Shown: piece after piece, positions 10,121 to 20,272 of the stretch
Numbering within the stretch: the first letter of the stretch is position 1
Layout of the letters: the number at the start of each line of letters is the position of its first letter
NCBI GenBank assembly: GCA_010093605.1
Contig: MU004189.1
Coordinates: 751,834 to 815,833 of the forward strand
Direction: 5' to 3'
DNA: 64,000 nt
Origin: Lophium mytilinum
Lineage: Eukaryota; Ascomycota; Dothideomycetes; Mytilinidiales; Mytilinidiaceae
The notes under the pieces: model-generated
Databases searched by the model: none
What the model was told of the DNA's origin: nothing
What the model saw: the letters and a program-made list of their open reading frames with translations, nothing else
Position numbers and translations under genes: made by a program

Positions 10121-11908
10121 ATGTCGAACATGCTTCCAGTGCAGGTCTATGGCCTCGAAGTCCCGCCCGGAGACGACCTTTTGGTTGAAGCCGCGCCAGA
10201 CTTCCCTGCGACCGTAAGTATAATGTCACCATTGCGGTCGGCCACCGAAGCCCTGTCCCATCTAGGAAAAGACCTTTCTTCGGCTGTCGCATCGAGACTT
10301 TTTTATTACCTGTCGCATTTTTTTCAACCATGCTGATTTCGCCAAGTTCCGCATCACTATGGCGGCGCTTGACCCCAGCGCTATTCCTCAACTCGACTTC
10401 CACCCTGACGGCGCTGCCCCTCGTGCTACATTGAAGCTTATTAGGGAGCGCATTGACTCTCTCGACGACGACTCTGAAGACGAGGACTACGACGACAATA
10501 TTGACGCTATTAGAGCTCGTCTGGGTATAACCGAGGAAGATGATGAGGACGGAGACTCCGAGGAGTCGGATAGCGAGGACGAAAAGAATGGTGGACCGAG
10601 CGACCCCTCCAGATCGAAGAAGGCGATCGTCGAGAAGCTGAAGAAAGCGCTCAAGGGCGAGGAAGACATGGACCTTGACGATGCTCCCAATGGCCTGGCG
10701 AACGGCATCAAGTCTGACAAGGGCAAGGGCAAGGCCTCTGACGTTCTCGGTCTTGAAGATGATAGCGACGAGGAATCAGAGGACGATGAAGCAGAGGAGT
10801 TCGTGCTCTGCACCCTAGATCCTGAGAAGGTAACCGAACTGCGTCCCATCAACACGAGTACCCTACTGACCTTTCTCTCAGCATTATCAACAGCCTTTGG
10901 ACATTACTGTCAACGAAAATGAGAAGGTTTACTTCAAGGTCTCCGGGACACACACCATCTACCTGACTGGAAACTACGTTATTGAGCCAGAGGCTCACAA
11001 CCATGACGACGAAGATTCTTCTGACGAAGAGATGGACTACGATCTCTCGCCCGATGAGGATGAGCTCGACGATGAAGATGAGGAGGATGATGTGCTCGAT
11101 AGCATCAAGGACCCTCGTATCACTGAAGTTGACTCGGAGGAAGAGGAGGCACCCAAGCTGGTCAAGGCTGCTAAGTCAAAGGGCAAGAACAAGCGCCCAG
11201 CTGACGATTCTGATGATGAGCAAGCTGTCACTCTAGACGACCTGATCAGCAAGTCAATGAAGCCAGAACCAGCTGCCAACGGCGAACAGCACCTAAGCAA
11301 GAAGGAGCGCAAAAAGCTCAAGAAGAACGACGGTCAGGCCACCGCAGTGGAGACCCCCGCGAAAAAGGACGAGTCCAAGAAGGACCAGAAGGACACCCCG
11401 AACAGCGCGAAGGGCGATAAGAAAGTTCAATTCGCCAAGAACCTTGAGCAAGGGCCGACTGGGTCTCCTTTGGCGGCGAACGGCAAGAATGGTGTCAAGA
11501 AAGAGGAAAGCCCTAAGACTGGGCCAAAGATCGTCCAAGGTGTTACCGTCGACGACAAGAAGCTTGGAAAGGGTCCTGCCGCCAAGAAGGGTGACAGGAT
11601 TGGCATGCGCTACATCGGAAAGTTCGCCAAGGACGGCAAGGTGTTTGACTGTAAGCTTTCTCGCCTTCGCGTTGCTCGAACAATCGACTAACTCCTAGAC
11701 AGCGAACAAAAAGGGCAAACCATTCACGTTCAAGCTCGGCGTAGGCGAGGTCATCAAGGGCTGGGACATCGGTGTCGTTGGCATGACTGTCGGAGGTGAG
11801 CGTCGCATCACCATCCCATCCAAGCTAGCCTACGGCAACAAGCCTCCGCCCGGGATTCCCGCCAACGCCGAGCTCATCTTCGATATCAAGATGATGTCGG
11901 TGAACTAG
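10121..11908 (+). CDS. FPR4: Nucleolar FKBP-type peptidyl-prolyl isomerase (Fpr3/Fpr4 type)
   Basis: Four exons, 10121-10213, 10347-10829, 10882-11650 and 11703-11908, give 516 residues. The N-terminus begins with a nucleoplasmin-like beta domain (GLEVPPG..., [10 protein letters not shown], later [18 protein letters not shown]) interrupted by long acidic tracts. A Lys-rich stretch (KKERKKLKK) resembles a nucleolar localisation signal. The last ~105 residues are a complete FKBP domain ([41 protein letters not shown]). In yeast, Fpr3 and Fpr4 isomerise prolines on histone tails and act as histone chaperones in rDNA chromatin; that role is inferred from the matching architecture. Introns are 133, 52 and 52 bp with clear branch sites (TGCTGAT, GACTAAC). 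Whether it is closer to Fpr3 or Fpr4 cannot be told by eye; filamentous ascomycetes usually have one such gene. Confidence 0.93.
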
Positions 11909-13390
11909 AGCCCTTACCATCAAGAAGATCTCTCACTGTACGCACTTGAAAACTCAGCTCCATGTACAACCACCCGACTCCACTCCTGCGCAGAAGAGCT
12001 CGCGCAGGTCCCGCCTGTGTCGCGTACCTGCGTCTCTTCCATCTCTCTCTCTCTTTCCTTCCGTCACTCTCGTGTTTCCATTTCATTAATTGCATTGCGT
12101 CTCGAGATATCCGACTTGCATAAACTGGGTCTTTGCGTATTAGATTTGTGCAGGGAGGAAGGATTTCTCGCCTCTAATGTCTCACGGCTTCTCTCTCCAT
12201 GCTGCCTATGTCTCTTCCGATAATTGGTTTCTGAGGGTGGCCGGAGCGGATGACGAAGTGGTAGGGCATCTGCTGCGGTGTTTGCAAGATGTTTCGATAG
12301 CTAGGTGGGCTCGACGTAGGTGGTGGCTCGCTGAGGACGCTAAACTGTTCCTGTTGCGATAAAAAAGTTGGGGGGGTGGGGGGTGTCATTTTCGGAGTCT
12401 TTAATTGGGCGGGTCGGATAGGTAGTCCAATGTCAGACCTTATAAAATATATGAGAAGTCTGAGTGTGGATGATGTGAGGTTTGTTATATGACATTGTCT
12501 TTCCATCTCCTCCCGTTTCAAAATGAGATGCTGGGGTGTCACAAGCAGTGGCAAGTAGGCCGACAATTGAGAGGAGTATCGAAAGATGCAGTGTCTTGTC
12601 AAAGTTCTGGGCACACTTGCGCACCACCACTGGAGGTGCTTTACGGCTTTCTTGCAGTTTCGATAAGATGTTAAATCCCTGAGAGCTTGATTCTGACATA
12701 TCACGCCGTGACAACTAAATATACCCCCGAAGTGCAGTCTCGAGACTTCAGTTTGGGTGCTTTTTCTGGCCACTGCTTGGGTCTACCTACAGGCTTTTCA
12801 TGACCTAAAGTCGATGTCAGGGCCAATGCAGTGGAAAATAGGCTACCTTTTAGTTAGGTGAGGACCCGCTAATCGAGGCACTCCTGACAGAGGTGTCCAC
12901 CTTCCAAAGAAGCACTCACAGTGGTACATCGGAGTGCCCGATCTTATAGCTACTACAATGTCAAGGTTGATACAGTACAATGTGACAGGCTTCTACTTGC
13001 CCCAATATCTGCGAGTTGGGTTACTCTTTACAGAGGGGTCGAGCGAGCAAGAGTAGAGCCTGGGTAGAATGATGCCTGTGTGTCCAATTTTACAACCTAG
13101 TAGGGCATTATATATTACCTCCTCGACCGAGCCCCCAGTTCTGAGCCCTAAATATGCTGTGCTGTACATCCGAAAACCCCCAAGCCAGCCACCGAAAGGC
13201 CGCGGCATCCCTACCCTAAAACTCCAATGCATTGCTATGCTCCGCTTCGCTATGCCCTGAACCCAGAAAAACTTGGCCGTAAACTCCAAACGCGATGATA
13301 GTATGCCGAAAAATCCAGACAATATAGCACCGGGGAGCACTCAGCCAGCCCTCAGCGCAAGATCGACAAGCCGATAAAAGCAGCCCATCT
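11909..13390. other. Intergenic region, no supported gene
   Basis: About 1.48 kb between the converging FKBP and patatin-like genes. The first part is the FKBP 3' UTR (CT-rich). A 199-codon frame on the minus strand (12174-12773) ends in a Pro-rich segment that looks mildly protein-like, but it has no domain, no convincing splice sites and atypical composition upstream, so I do not call it. Confidence 0.5.
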
Positions 13391-15380
13391 TCACCTCTCC
13401 ACCGGAACAACCTCAGACCCCTCGGGCACCGGCAGCCTCCTCCCCATGAAACTCTCCCACCTCTCCGGCTCCTCCGCCCTCGTCCGCTCCCGCGCCCTGC
13501 GATGCCTCACCAACTTCTCCGCCGTCTGCGCCAGCATAACCTTCGGCGCCGCATACTCCTTATCCACCTTCTCCCTCGTCAAATAATCATCCGTCACCTT
13601 CTCCATCCAACTCAGCGTCTTCCCGCCAGGCACAACCTCCATCTTCTTCGTCCTCGCATCATACCGCGGGCCCTTTTCCCAATTATCCAGCTTCATATTC
13701 TCCAGCCCCGTCGTAACGTTGAGCCGCTTATACCAATGATGCTCGCCCTTCGCAATCGTGCGCATCATCTTATGCCGCTCCTCGCCCTCCGTGTACTTAA
13801 TCAGCACGTTCTTGAACACGGCGAACTTCTCCGCCCACTTCTTCGTGAACTTGCGCATCCCAAACGGGCCCGGCCACGCGGACGCGAAGCCGTCCTGCGT
13901 ATGGTCTGGGCGGCCGGTGCCCACGCTGAGTAGTAGCCCCGGCATCTGGTCCTCGCCGCGGAGGGAGGCGTGCTCCGAGTAGGCGGCGTAGGAGGGGTTG
14001 TTTTCGCGGATGCCGCCGTCTTTGAAGCCGATTTTGCGGCCGTGGAGCTCCGCTTCGAGCATTTTGAAGAAGAAAGGCGCGGCGGAGGTCGCGCGGGTTA
14101 CTTGCCAGATTTTGAGGTGGTCGGCGCCTTCGTTGTAGGGTGTTACCCATTCTGGGGTGGAGTCGGAGTATTGGTGGTCGTAGGTGCGCAGGAGGTAGGC
14201 TTCGTCGATTTGGCCGCTGTGGGTGGCGGTGAGGCAGATTCTGGGGGATGTGTTAGCATTTGTGGGACGTAGAGGGCTGCAAATGGTGATGGTGGCAAAA
14301 GTTCTCCAAAAGTGTGTGGGGAGTACAGTACTAGGCCATAGGTCTGGGCACACGGATTCATCGCTGCTCGGCTTCAGTCTTGCGCACTTGATACTACTGA
14401 GAAGAGTAGTCCTGCAAGTCAGTAGCCAGTGAGTCAGGAAGCAGTGTGATTTGCACTGCTTGAAACTTGACATCGCGCCTAGACTTTCGAAAACCGTAGG
14501 GGTACCCCGAGCAGTAGTAAACGGGTGGCCTCAGACTTTTGGCCGGTTTCTGAAATGAAGGGGGCTCGTGAAGACATGATCTGGAAATGACTTACGTTTG
14601 ACATATTCGTTTTGAGTCTGTTTGTGGAACCATGTCTTCATCTTCTTGTTCTTCATGTTCTTCTTCTTCTGAAAGTGTTTCTTCTTCTGGAAGCGACGAG
14701 GAACTCTCGGACTGCTCATTGTCGCTCCACGGATGCCAATCCTCTCCGTCGCATTTGTCGTGGTGTTTGCAGTTCTTCCGGACGATTCGCCTAACAGCTT
14801 TCTCTAAAGGTTTGTGGTGGTATTTAGTCGCAAGAGGCAGCACGTTGCGCCGGTGACCAAACAGGTCATTGCCAACCTCGCGGTATATGTCCAGGCACTC
14901 TGGAATAGTCATACGAAGTCTCCCTAGTAAGACTGATATAAGGCCGCCAGTGCTGGTGCCGTACATAAAGTCGAAGTAGTGGCATAGCAGGAGGGTGTTT
15001 TCATCAAAAGTTTGCTGCTCTCCTTCCACGACAGGGCCTTCTTCTTTCTGGAGGCGCGCTTCGCATGCGACGATTTCATGGACGAGGAACTTGAGGATGA
15101 GGAGACTGGAGTAGCCCCGAATGCCACCGCCATCTAGGGAGTAATGTTAGTAATCGTTCAATATGATGGTTGAAGTACCAGAGACATGCAAAGTGCATGG
15201 ATACGCCGATGGCGCAAAGCGCAAACAGCTCCAGGATACCCATCAAGCTTCACATGCGCTGGCACCTTTGGGGGCTTCCAACGTACCTAGCGTCAAGATC
15301 AAATCGTCCCACGCATTGTACTGGTTCACTTCTTGGGTCCAGGCAACGCCCGAGTGGTCGGCCTGCGATGCGGTGGTCAT
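13391..15380 (-). CDS. Patatin-like phospholipase, catalytic residues intact
   Basis: Predicted lipid acyl hydrolase using a Ser-Asp dyad. Reading on the minus strand, exons 15380-15287, 15133-14596 and 14240-13391 give 493 residues. D32-GGGIRGY forms the oxyanion loop, GTSTGG carries the nucleophile S92, and KDGG carries the catalytic D285; a WQVxRATSAAPFFF block precedes it, as in fungal patatins. Residues of about 180-205 form an acidic Ser/Glu-rich insert. The first intron (GTACGT donor) splits the Asp32 codon. The second runs 14595-14241 with GTAAGT, GCTAAC and CCCAG; its length (355 bp) is unusual here, so an extra internal exon is possible. The start (MTTASQ) gives the shortest sensible leader, and an upstream ATG in frame at 15527 is an alternative. 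The protein shares both intron positions with the paralogue at 31993-33971. No NB-ARC or repeat domain follows. Likely roles are lipid remodelling or cell-death signalling, both inferred. Confidence 0.83.
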
Positions 15381-17122
15381 GACGCTCAAGGGGCGCGGCG
15401 AGTCTGTCGGTGGTTGAAGCATGGCGGCGGCTATAGCAGTCTGTATATGAGAAAGCTGCGGTGGGTCTGTGTCCACTTGGTGGGTAATGCAAAACGAGCG
15501 GATGCCCCAGGGAGATGAGGCCCGCACTTAAGGCAGTCAGGGTGTGTTAATGAGGCTCATGTGCAGGGCAGGTAAAGGCCCGCTGAGGGTGGGTGCGCGG
15601 TGTGGCTGGGTCGCTTCGACTCATGGGGTCAAGTGCTCTCACAGCTAGGAGGGCTAGTTAGGGATCTGCCAGGGCTGTGAGACGCATCCGCGCACCGCAG
15701 TAGAGCAGGACACCCTCTTCGTGCAGCTGCTGCACCTCGGAGGGCTGAAGGAGCTGTGCGCGCGCTTCAGTTTGCCCTGCGGACGTATTGTTGCAGCCAT
15801 GGTTCAGGCGGTCGTCGTCTAATCCAGGGGCTGTCCTTCACCCTCCGCCCGGGTCTGTGTAACCACGGCTCGGGGCGAGCTGATGAAGTCATCCCGCCCT
15901 AAATCTGGGGAATCGTGGTTTAAGCATCGCCGGCCCGCTCGATTCTATCACGATGCACCAGACTTCAAAGGACCCTGAGAGATCACGACCCTGCTACCCA
16001 GATCAGGCTGTCGACGGTCGCCAGGTACAGCCCAGCGTACCTTGGCTGAGAGTGCCTTGTAGCCTGCGTGCTTCCTGTGGACTGCACGACTCCCAGCAAT
16101 AGCGGCTGTTTGACTGACAAAGGCCGAGCAAGCAGCGGCTAGGGGCCAGATCACGCCTCTCTCCGCGTCGCCCTGTGACGGAGGGCGGTCGGATCGGCTG
16201 GTTGGCTGAGCAAACAGGAGGCAGATGGCTGCAAGACTCAGCGCGAGACCGGGCCACGGGGGGTTGCTTCCATTACGTGACTGCGGTGCGACAAGAGTTG
16301 CCCTGTCCGACGTCCTCGAGTACTCTATGATGCTATTCCCGAGCAGTGGAGATCGGACTCACGACCTTAACGCGGTGAGAGCATCTTGGGGACCTCCTGA
16401 CGACGACAAGCAGCCAGCATCGGTGTCTGGCTAACTACCACAAACCACACACTGGCGTATCGGCGTCTGCAGCCTGCATGAAACGTGACAAAGAGTGGCA
16501 GAAACAGCTGGATTTTGATTGGAAACGACTGCAGAACTTAACCAACAGGATGCAGTCTCGTGCCACCTCCTGGCAGCACAGCCCCACGCAACTTTCCAGC
16601 TCTTTCTTTTCTCTGGAACCGCTCGTGCTGTGGTTCCAAAAGGGGGGCCTGAAATAGCTGCAGCATCTGGGAAAACTGGGATATCGGGAACAGACAGCGC
16701 GGAGGAGCAGTGTGCCTCTGTCAGCTCCCGAATATCAAAAGTTTGCAATAGTGAAGCCGAACGGGGAACGTCTACCGGCAGCACCAAGCCCGGAAGCAGC
16801 CGAGCCCTGTGGCGCCACAGTAACCCCAGCTTTTGGTGCAGTCAGGTTGGCAAACGAGCCACACTGCATCATCTGCATAGCGTGGGCCCTGCCGCTCAGG
16901 CAAGACTTCATCATCCTGCGTCTCTCCACCGCCGCTTCACCTGCCCTCAAGAACACCCTCCACAGTCACCGGGAACTGCTAACCCAGCCCCCTTCTTTCT
17001 ACATAACACCTACGCCGACTGAAATTCCATTGCCACCGGCCAACCGCTCACCGAACTTCCACACGGTCCAGCGCGCCCTGTCCTACTCCCACTTAGCAGA
17101 ATCCGCCCTCCGCATTGCGACC
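15381..17122. other. Intergenic region with a tRNA-like 3' fragment
   Basis: About 1.74 kb without a supported gene, GC-rich around 15540-16300. On the minus strand, 16382-16337 resembles the 3' part of a tRNA (a GGTCGTGAG...CCGATC T-arm-like stretch, then TGCTCGGGA), but the T-stem has mismatches and I see no matching 5' acceptor strand. It may be a decayed tRNA or a tRNA-derived repeat. The open frames over 16519-17022 and 16712 onward have no domain; the right end is the leader of the next gene. Confidence 0.45.
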
Positions 17123-17708
17123 ATGAGTTGGGCAAGCAAATCCTCCGCCGGCACCAACTCGTCCAAGTCGTCCCTCAGCAGCCAGAAGTTCGGCCTCAAC
17201 GAAGACGACAAGAGTCCTATCCTCGTGTACCGCTACCGCTCCGGCAGCAAGAGCCTTGAAGTGTCGTCACAGCAGGACCTCTGCAAGAATCTCGATGCAG
17301 GTGAGTTTTCGACAGCCTTGTGTTTATGCCTAGCTGTGTCTTTCATCGCTAACAGGAGGCCGCTCGTACACAGACCCCAATTTGCAGAGCATACGCGTCG
17401 CCCGCAAGAAGATCCCACGAGGCAACAGCCGCGTCGAAGTGCGTGGCGAAGACCTATTCCCCGAGCAGGACCGCAAACGCTTCTCCGATCGACCCACGGT
17501 GAAGAGTTGTCTGGCGAATGTCGGATTGCCCTCGAGCGCATACTGGAAGAACCTGCTCTTCAACTCGTTCCCCGAACTCTACATCATATCGAAGTCGCCC
17601 TCGACGACGCCCAATAGCTCGGCGGACAATTCTCCAGAGGCGTCGCAGCATGTAACGCCCAGCACGACGTTTCCTCGGGATCACATCAGTACGCAGGACC
17701 ATTCGTGA
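17123..17708 (+). CDS. Unrecognised two-exon protein of 176 residues
   Basis: Exons 17123-17300 and 17356-17708 are joined by a 55-bp intron (GTGAGT donor, GCTAACAG end) that restores frame exactly across a Gly codon (A-G-G-R). The product begins MSWASKSS and has a Ser-rich N-terminus of about 30 residues, then a compact middle (LVYRYRSGSKSLEV ... VARKKIPRGNSRVEVRGEDLFP) and a Ser/Thr/Pro-rich C-terminal tail. No signal peptide or membrane segment is visible. I do not recognise a family. The clean splice junction and the even composition of the middle part are the reasons for calling it a gene. Function unknown. Confidence 0.6.
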
Positions 17709-18264
17709 CCCAACGAAGCTGGATGCTACGGGAGTTGGGGCCGTTCAGCGACCGGACGAGACGGCAAAGTGCAGTCCTCTGTGACTCATGAGGATTGCAC
17801 TTGCAAGGAACTATCACCGTCGACTCAGGCTCTCGTTCAACCTTGCTACGTTGCATCAATCAACATGTTACACGAAAAGTCCGGGAACGTACGATCGACC
17901 CATCAGCGCCTCCTTTATACGTCGACGATACCCATTGGTTTCTATAAACGCATTTCAGCGAAGGGTCACGAGGTGTTCTAAGGCGTTTTCTGGCGTTCAT
18001 ACGGCCCAGTCATTTATCTCTTTCTTTCTTTCATTTCCTGTAAGGTTTTCTTGGATATGCAGATCAGCCTGGCATTGGCGATCTGATGAATGGGCTGGTA
18101 CTTTGCTCCTAATGCTCGGAAAGGTCATCATGTGTCCGTCCCTGTCTCTATATCATTCCATTTTCTATCATCTAAACATGGTATCAGTGACTGAACTTGG
18201 TACGATGATCATGATAAAATCAGCATCGCCTAGATAATGCATCTCAGCACGCATCAAGCCATCA
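17709..18264. other. Intergenic region, no supported gene
   Basis: About 550 bp holding the 3' flank of the preceding gene and ending at the Pol III-type terminator of the tRNA-like locus. Short open frames here have no support. Confidence 0.5.
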
Positions 18265-18274
18265 AAAAGAAAAG
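18265..18274 (-). terminator. Pol III-type T-run after the tRNA-like gene
   Basis: On the minus strand the sequence reads TTTTCTTTTT, 13 nt beyond the 3' end of the tRNA-like element. A run of four or more T residues just downstream is the usual RNA polymerase III stop signal, and it supports the locus being, or having been, transcribed. Confidence 0.55.
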
Positions 18275-18287
18275 CATACATCATCCG

Positions 18288-18373
18288 TCCGGCGCCAAGG
18301 ATCGAACTTGGGTCTTGCTTTGGCCCAAACACCAAAGCCAAAGCACATTTTGGCCAACTAAACCACACTGGAT
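18288..18373 (-). tRNA. Intron-containing tRNA-like gene (possibly a pseudogene)
   Basis: Read on the minus strand. The A box (TGGTTTAGTTGG) and B box (GTTCGATCC) match Pol III internal promoter consensus. Acceptor strands TCCAGTG/CGCCGGA pair at six of seven positions (one A-C mismatch, one G-U). A D-arm with the TTGG loop, a perfect T-arm (CCAAG/CTTGG around TTCGATC) and a Pol III T-run are all present. The anticodon arm is odd: a perfect 9-bp helix (TGCTTTGGC/GCCAAAGCA) closes a 12-nt loop. That implies a small intron, but no arrangement gives a standard U33 and clear anticodon, so amino-acid identity is not assigned. It could be a functional intron-bearing tRNA I cannot fold by eye, a decayed tRNA, or the head of a tRNA-derived SINE. 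Confidence 0.5.
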
Positions 18374-18507
18374 TGAAAGATTTCTTCAACAATCTATCTT
18401 AAAGGCACTGACAGGGTCAGAGCCTGTCCTACACTTTAGCTCCCATTGCCTTTGTCTAACAGCTACCCCACCAGCACCACCCACGCTTTTCCCGGTCGAA
18501 CCTCTCC

Positions 18508-19513
18508 CTACAACTTCGCCTCCCCCGTAATAACATCCCGAACAAGCTTCAGCCCCTCCACCGCAAACCTCACCATATTCGCCTCCCGATCCCCACCCAG
18601 CCCCGTCTCCACCTCGCGCGTCACCGTGCCCGCGGCCGACGTCACGGCTAGCGCGACATAGCCCCTAACCCAGTTACCCGTTAGCAGTGCTCTCGCAATA
18701 CCCTCAACCTGTCCTCGCAACCATGCCTTGGAAAAGAAAAGGGGAAGGAGGAGGAGAGGTAAACATACGGCGTCCTGTTCCGCGTGGTACCGCCCGTCGG
18801 TCCCGCGGTCCCGCTCTCTGAGACTGTGTAGGTTGAGCCGAGAGTCTTGTTGACGTGCTCGGCGAGCCCGGCGACGACGGCGGGGGTGGGACCGGCGTAG
18901 GTTTTGAGGATGTCGGGCGTCCAGCCGGCGTAGGCGATGCGGGATTCGAGGGTGTAGAGCTAGGAGGGGGGTATTTTAGTACGGGTAAGGTGGTGGTAGG
19001 AAGGGGGAGTAATGGGAGTAATGGGAGTAATGGGAGTAATGGGAGTAATAGGAGTAATGGGAGTAATGGGAGTAATGGGAGTAATGGGAGTAATGTAGGA
19101 TATATAGGAAATGTAGGAAATGTAGGAAATGTAGGAAATGTAGGAAATGTAGGAAATGTAGGAAATGTAGGAAATGTAGGAAATGAATAATGGGCATCAA
19201 CTTACAGTCAGCCCTCCCTGTCATCGACACCACATCAGCACTCCCTCTAATCCATTAGATATAGGTCATAACACACCTTGTAAAATCCGCTCGCACCCGG
19301 CCTGGACAGCAAAGCCGCAGAGATCAATCCACCAGCCGCCTATCAAAGATATACGTCAGCAATGCTTCACAAGACCATTGCATTATTTGGTGAAAAGGTT
19401 GTTCATCGTACAGTCTCCGCAACCGTGATCGTCTCCTTCCGCTCCTTCAGCAAACTCGCTACCTCCGCCGCTATCTCACGAATAGACTCAGGTGGGAATT
19501 CCGAAGATGCCAT
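18508..19513 (-). CDS. CinA C-terminal family protein (NMN amidohydrolase-like)
   Basis: Five exons read on the minus strand, 19513-19412, 19339-19277, 19217-19206, 18959-18769 and 18664-18508, give 174 residues, the usual size of a stand-alone CinA domain. The family signatures appear only after splicing: TVAETAAGG near residues 31-39, SGFYKGGLTLY near 52-62, and SESGTAGPTGGT near 105-116, then YVALAVTS. Bacterial relatives (PncC/CinA) deamidate nicotinamide mononucleotide; the same activity here is an inference. Exon 3 is only 12 nt (encoding GGLT). Intron 4 (19205-18960, 246 bp) contains two 9-bp minisatellites and has a GTAAGT donor, a TACTAA branch and a CCTAG end. The other introns are 72, 59 and 104 bp. 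Every junction keeps frame and restores conserved residues, which makes the model convincing despite its fragmentation. Confidence 0.85.
19005..19094. repeat. Minisatellite A: ten copies of a 9-bp unit
   Basis: Ten contiguous GGGAGTAAT units on the plus strand; the sixth is AGGAGTAAT and the rest are identical. The array lies inside intron 4 of the CinA-family gene, so on the transcript it reads ATTACTCCC, a pyrimidine-rich unit with no GT or AG dinucleotide, even across unit junctions. Confidence 0.95.
19095..19184. repeat. Minisatellite B: ten copies of a different 9-bp unit
   Basis: This array abuts minisatellite A. The first two units are variants (GTAGGATAT, ATAGGAAAT) and are followed by eight perfect GTAGGAAAT units. 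On the CinA transcript the unit reads ATTTCCTAC, again lacking GT and AG. The variants sit at the border with array A, the pattern expected when copies in the array interior homogenise and edges drift. Confidence 0.95.
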
Positions 19514-20272
19514 AGTGCAAAGTGACTCAACAAGTGTTGATAGTGATGAATGTTAATCACGCTGAGCTGGCCGTATATATCCTATAGCGGAGGTAAATGT
19601 AGTAGTTTATTGCTTCTGCAGAATCATGTATCTAAGGCTCTACCTTCATTTGAAATCAGCTTGAAACGTTACAAATCCCCACCGCGGGGTCCCTGACGTA
19701 CATGTCCGACGAGGTGGGGTGGAGGGGTTCGGGAGATCGGCATTCGAAAGGTCGCCCTGCAGGAGGGCACGTGGAGGGGCGTTCCGAATAGAGATGCCGA
19801 GGTGAAACTTTGCATTTCAACTCTGGTTCCACTGCTCTTTAATGTGATTTCCATGATGTTTTCATTGCAAGGCATGGGTAAGGAGCAAGCATCCTGAGGC
19901 ACGTACTTCATTTTATTTCAGATCTTCTCCAGATATCTCGCGCTTAAAGGGAGGCAGATGCACCTCGATCCATCACTCCCTCCACACCAATGATCTTCCC
20001 GATGGTAAATCCTCTTCAGGTCATTTCATGGTGGCATGCTGTGCCATGCTGTGCCGAAGTTGCTGCCGCATGTGGTCTTACGCATGTAGTCTTACGCTCG
20101 ACGAGACCAGCTTGTAGGTTGGGGTGTATGACTACCAGTCCCGCTGACGGAGAGGACCTAGTAGTACAACTTTGATGGTTGATTTTCAGCTCAGGATGTG
20201 TCCAATGCATCGATTCACACATAAGGAGACCGAAACGCATAATACTGCAGAATGTCAAAACTGAACATCCTT
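19514..20272. other. Intergenic region, no supported gene
   Basis: About 760 bp between the CinA-family start and the 3' end of the APH-family gene, so it holds the CinA promoter. No domain, tRNA or repeat is visible. Confidence 0.5.

Noticed and set aside
12174-12773. 199-codon minus-strand frame
   Set aside because: Only the Pro-rich last third looks protein-like; no splice sites or family support it, so it was left uncalled.
19005-19184. Possible CRISPR-like array
   Set aside because: Units are 9 bp, contiguous and without spacers; this is a minisatellite in a eukaryotic intron.
18855-19190. Plus-strand 111-codon frame ending in (SNG)n and (NVG)n repeats
   Set aside because: It is the translation of the two 9-bp minisatellites, whose unit length is a multiple of three; the strand opposite holds a well-supported intron.
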